The translations under genes were made by a program, and so were the position numbers. From Saccharopolyspora_D taberi (lineage in GTDB: Bacteria > Actinomycetota > Actinomycetes > Mycobacteriales > Pseudonocardiaceae): a DNA stretch of 64,000 bases. The DNA lies in contig NZ_BAAAUX010000020.1 in assembly GCF_039534165.1 (NCBI RefSeq), positions 1 to 64,000 on the forward strand. The letters are read 5' to 3'. The notes beneath the pieces are model-generated. The model saw only the letters and a program-made list of their open reading frames with translations, had not been told where the DNA came from and did not search any database. The stretch's first letter is position 1, and every line of letters starts with the position of its first letter. Below are positions 61,948 to 64,000 of this stretch, in pieces.

Positions 61948-62238
61948 TCAGTTGACGACGGCCAGCACGTCGCGGGCGGAGAGGATCAGGTACTCCTCGC
62001 CGTTGTACTTGACCTCGGTGCCGCCGTACTTGGAGTAGATGACGACGTCGCCTTCCTTGACATCCACCGGGATGCGGTTGCCCTTGTCGTCGACGCGGCC
62101 CGGGCCGACGGCCAGGACCTTGCCCTCCTGGGGCTTTTCCTTGGCGGTGTCCGGGATCACGATGCCGGACGCAGTCGTCGTCTCGGCCTCGCTCGCCTGG
62201 ACAACGATCTTGTCCTCAAGCGGCTTGATGCTCGCCAC
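61948..62238 (-). CDS. groES: GroES, 10-kDa co-chaperonin
   Basis: 96 residues. Opening IKPLEDKIVVQASEAETTT, the mobile loop SGIVIPDTAKEKPQEGKVLA, and GDVVIYSKYGGTEVKYNGEE identify it. It caps the GroEL ring. The GTG start has GGAGG about 8 nt upstream; the frame extends upstream without similarity. A CIRCE element lies 105 bp before the start. Confidence 0.96.
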   Translation of the reverse strand: MASIKPLEDKIVVQASEAETTTASGIVIPDTAKEKPQEGKVLAVGPGRVDDKGNRIPVDVKEGDVVIYSKYGGTEVKYNGEEYLILSARDVLAVVN

Positions 62239-62342
62239 GGTGTGACCTCCACCTTCTGGGGCCTTCGAAGCGTTGGCTGGTTTCACGACGGCTCCGTGAC
62301 TCCCCGCCGTCGCGGGTGCCGGGGCGCTCCGGCGCCGTTCGT

Positions 62343-62369
62343 CTAGCACTCTACCCACGCGAGTGCCAG
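62343..62369 (-). promoter_or_regulatory. CIRCE element upstream of groES-groEL
   Basis: CTAGCACTC-TACCCACGC-GAGTGCCAG matches the HrcA-binding CIRCE consensus TTAGCACTC-N9-GAGTGCTAA with one change in the left arm and two in the right. It indicates HrcA repression of the operon. Confidence 0.88.
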
Positions 62370-62552
62370 CGCTCAACAACGCCCCCGCGAGTGTCCGCCC
62401 TTCGAGGTCACGGCCCGGGTCGCAGTCCGGGTTGGGCCGTTCGCGGGCAGACGCGGCGCCATCCGGTGTTCATCATGCGATCACCACATACACGAATCTC
62501 TTTCATCTTTGCCGGGGACGCTGCCCCGAGCCCGAGGAAGGGAAGCTCCGCG

Positions 62553-64000
62553 ATGTCCGACCCAGCCCTGTCCCGTCGTTCCGTCCTGGTGGGGGCGGGT
62601 GCCACCGCCGCGCTCGGGGTGCTGACCGCACCCGCCGCCCGCGCCACCCCGGCCGCCGACCCGTTCACCCTCGGGATCGCCTCCGGCGACCCGAGCCCGG
62701 ACGGGTTCGTGCTGTGGACCCGGCTGGCCACCCAGCCGCTGGCGGGCGACGGTCTCGGCGGGATGCCGGACCGCCCGGTCGACGTCGAGTGGGAGGTCGC
62801 CGAGGACGAGCGCTTCGCGCGGATCGTCCGCCGCGGCACCGAGCGCGCGGTGCCCGAGCTCGCGCACTCCGTGCACGTCGAGCTCGCCGGGCTGAGCCCG
62901 GGTCGCGAGTACTTCTACCGCTTCCGCTGCGGCACCCACCTCAGCCGATCCGGCCGCACCCGCACCGCTCCCGCGGCAGGCACCCTGACTTCCGCGCTGA
63001 CGCTGTGCTTCGCGTCCTGCGCCGCGTGGGAGCACGGCTTCTACACCGCCTACCGGCGGATCGCCGAGGACGACCCGGACCTGGTGCTGCACCTGGGCGA
63101 CTACCAGTACGAGTTCGGCCACCTCGGCTACCCGGTGCTGTCCGGGATCGCGCGTCCGGTGGAGGGCGGCGAGACGTTCACGCTCGCCGACTACCGGCGG
63201 CGGCACGCGCAGACCAAGACCGACCCCGACCTGCAGCTGGCGCACTCGACGGCCCCGTGGGTCGTGGTGTGGGACGACCACGAGCTGGACAACAACTGGG
63301 CCGACGAGCACCACGAGTTCTGGGGCGACACCGAGAAGTTCCTGGAGCGGCGCAGGGCCGCTTTCCAGGCGTACTACGAGAACATGCCGCTGCGGCGGTC
63401 GTCGGTGCCGCAGGGCATCGACATGCAGCTGTACCGGCGGATCCAGTGGGGCGCGCTGGCCAACCTGCACATGCTCGACACCCGGCAGTACCGCAGTGAC
63501 CAGGCGTGCGGCGGGATCCTCGGGCCGTGCGGCCAGGAGTCTGACCCGACCCGGACGCTCACCGGCGACGAGCAGGAATCCTGGCTGCTGGCGGGTTTCC
63601 GCGACTCGCGCGCCCGGTGGGATCTGCTGGGGCAGCAGGTGATGATGGCCCAGCACGACAAGGCGGCCGGGCCGCTGAAGATCACCGACATGGACACCTG
63701 GGACGGCTACACCGCCTCCCGGGACCGGATCACCCGCGGCTGGATCAACGCCGGGGTGCGCAATCCGGTCGTGCTCACCGGCGACATCCACGAGCACTAC
63801 GCCAACGACCTCAAGCTCGACTACGACGACCCGGACGCTCCGGTGGTCGGCGCCGAGCTGGTGACGACGTCGGTCACCTCCAACGGCGACGCGGCGGGCA
63901 AGGACTTCTCGGGCGATCCGGAGAACCCGCACATCCGGTTCCACGACGACATGCGCGGGTACGTGCGGACGAAGATCACCAGCACCGAGCTGCGGGCGGA
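62553..64000 (+). CDS. PhoD-type alkaline phosphatase, Tat-exported, 3'-truncated by window end
   Basis: 482 codons are visible without a stop, so the C-terminus is missing. Twin-arginine signal: SRRSVLVGAGATAALGVLTA, cleaved near AAR-A. PhoD core: FTLGIASGDPSPDGFVLWTR, the N-terminal beta domain (residues ~30-130), then metal ligands in FASCAAWEHGFY, LVLHLGDYQYEFG, VVWDDHELDNNW and LTGDIHEHYAND. PhoD is a Ca/Fe phosphodiesterase/phosphomonoesterase of the outer cell surface, used to obtain phosphate. AGGAAGGGAAG precedes the ATG by 8-9 nt. Confidence 0.92.
   Translation, partial: MSDPALSRRSVLVGAGATAALGVLTAPAARATPAADPFTLGIASGDPSPDGFVLWTRLATQPLAGDGLGGMPDRPVDVEWEVAEDERFARIVRRGTERAVPELAHSVHVELAGLSPGREYFYRFRCGTHLSRSGRTRTAPAAGTLTSALTLCFASCAAWEHGFYTAYRRIAEDDPDLVLHLGDYQYEFGHLGYPVLSGIARPVEGGETFTLADYRRRHAQTKTDPDLQLAHSTAPWVVVWDDHELDNNWADEHHEFWGDTEKFLERRRAAFQAYYENMPLRRSSVPQGIDMQLYRRIQWGALANLHMLDTRQYRSDQACGGILGPCGQESDPTRTLTGDEQESWLLAGFRDSRARWDLLGQQVMMAQHDKAAGPLKITDMDTWDGYTASRDRITRGWINAGVRNPVVLTGDIHEHYANDLKLDYDDPDAPVVGAELVTTSVTSNGDAAGKDFSGDPENPHIRFHDDMRGYVRTKITSTELRA

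Overview
The window is high-GC actinobacterial DNA. Gene order, GTG/TTG starts, and the presence of whiB3/whiD, bldM, sigD-rsdA, imuA-imuB-dnaE2 and perM place it in the Actinomycetota, and it looks like a Pseudonocardiaceae genome (Saccharopolyspora-like). The genus is my inference from overall protein flavour, not from a marker gene. A run of 42 N at 51720-51761 shows it comes from a draft assembly. I see no rRNA, tRNA, CRISPR array, insertion sequence or prophage.

Layout. 0-3.3 kb: the 3' end of a TNT-type NAD-glycohydrolase toxin gene, a pentapeptide-repeat protein, a universal stress protein and an M20 deacylase. 3.4-9.4 kb: the mutagenic SOS repair set dnaE2, imuB and imuA, with two LexA boxes. 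9.4-30.6 kb: a backbone matching the Mycobacterium tuberculosis Rv0948c-Rv0957 neighbourhood (purH, purN, perM, the Rv0954-like protein, sucD, sucC, an M23 peptidase, pcrA/uvrD1, chorismate mutase). This backbone is interrupted at 20.4-26.1 kb by an accessory block: a MarR/GbsR-type regulator, a methyltransferase-glycosyltransferase-methyltransferase operon, and a beta-propeller gene divergent from a LysR gene.

30-46.9 kb: chorismate mutase behind a probable Tyr/Phe leader-peptide attenuator; an MHS transporter with a 3-hydroxybutyrate dehydrogenase; small membrane proteins; two tandem receptor Ser/Thr kinases; a LysR-EamA pair; a PspC-linked two-component system; and a LacI regulator beside a secreted GH16 glucanase that carries a perfect palindromic operator.

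46.9-62.4 kb: a second backbone matching M. tuberculosis Rv3396c-Rv3418c (guaA, a choD-like GMC oxidoreductase, guaB3, guaB, a DUF5319 gene, rsdA, sigD, whiB, groEL, groES). It carries a bldM orthologue and a MerR gene between sigD and whiB, as Streptomyces does for bldM. The last gene is a Tat-exported PhoD phosphatase cut by the window end.

How the genes work together. Purine synthesis is represented twice (purNH, guaA/guaB). DNA damage control is the imuA-imuB-dnaE2 set. Stress and developmental regulators (sigD/rsdA, bldM, MerR, whiB) sit next to CIRCE-controlled chaperonin genes. The observations I rate highest are the aromatic leader peptide and hairpins before chorismate mutase, a dispersed intergenic repeat present three times between 46.9 and 51.9 kb (one copy holds the assembly gap), a BldM whose receiver has lost its phospho-acceptor aspartate, and several in-frame or gene-end minisatellites.
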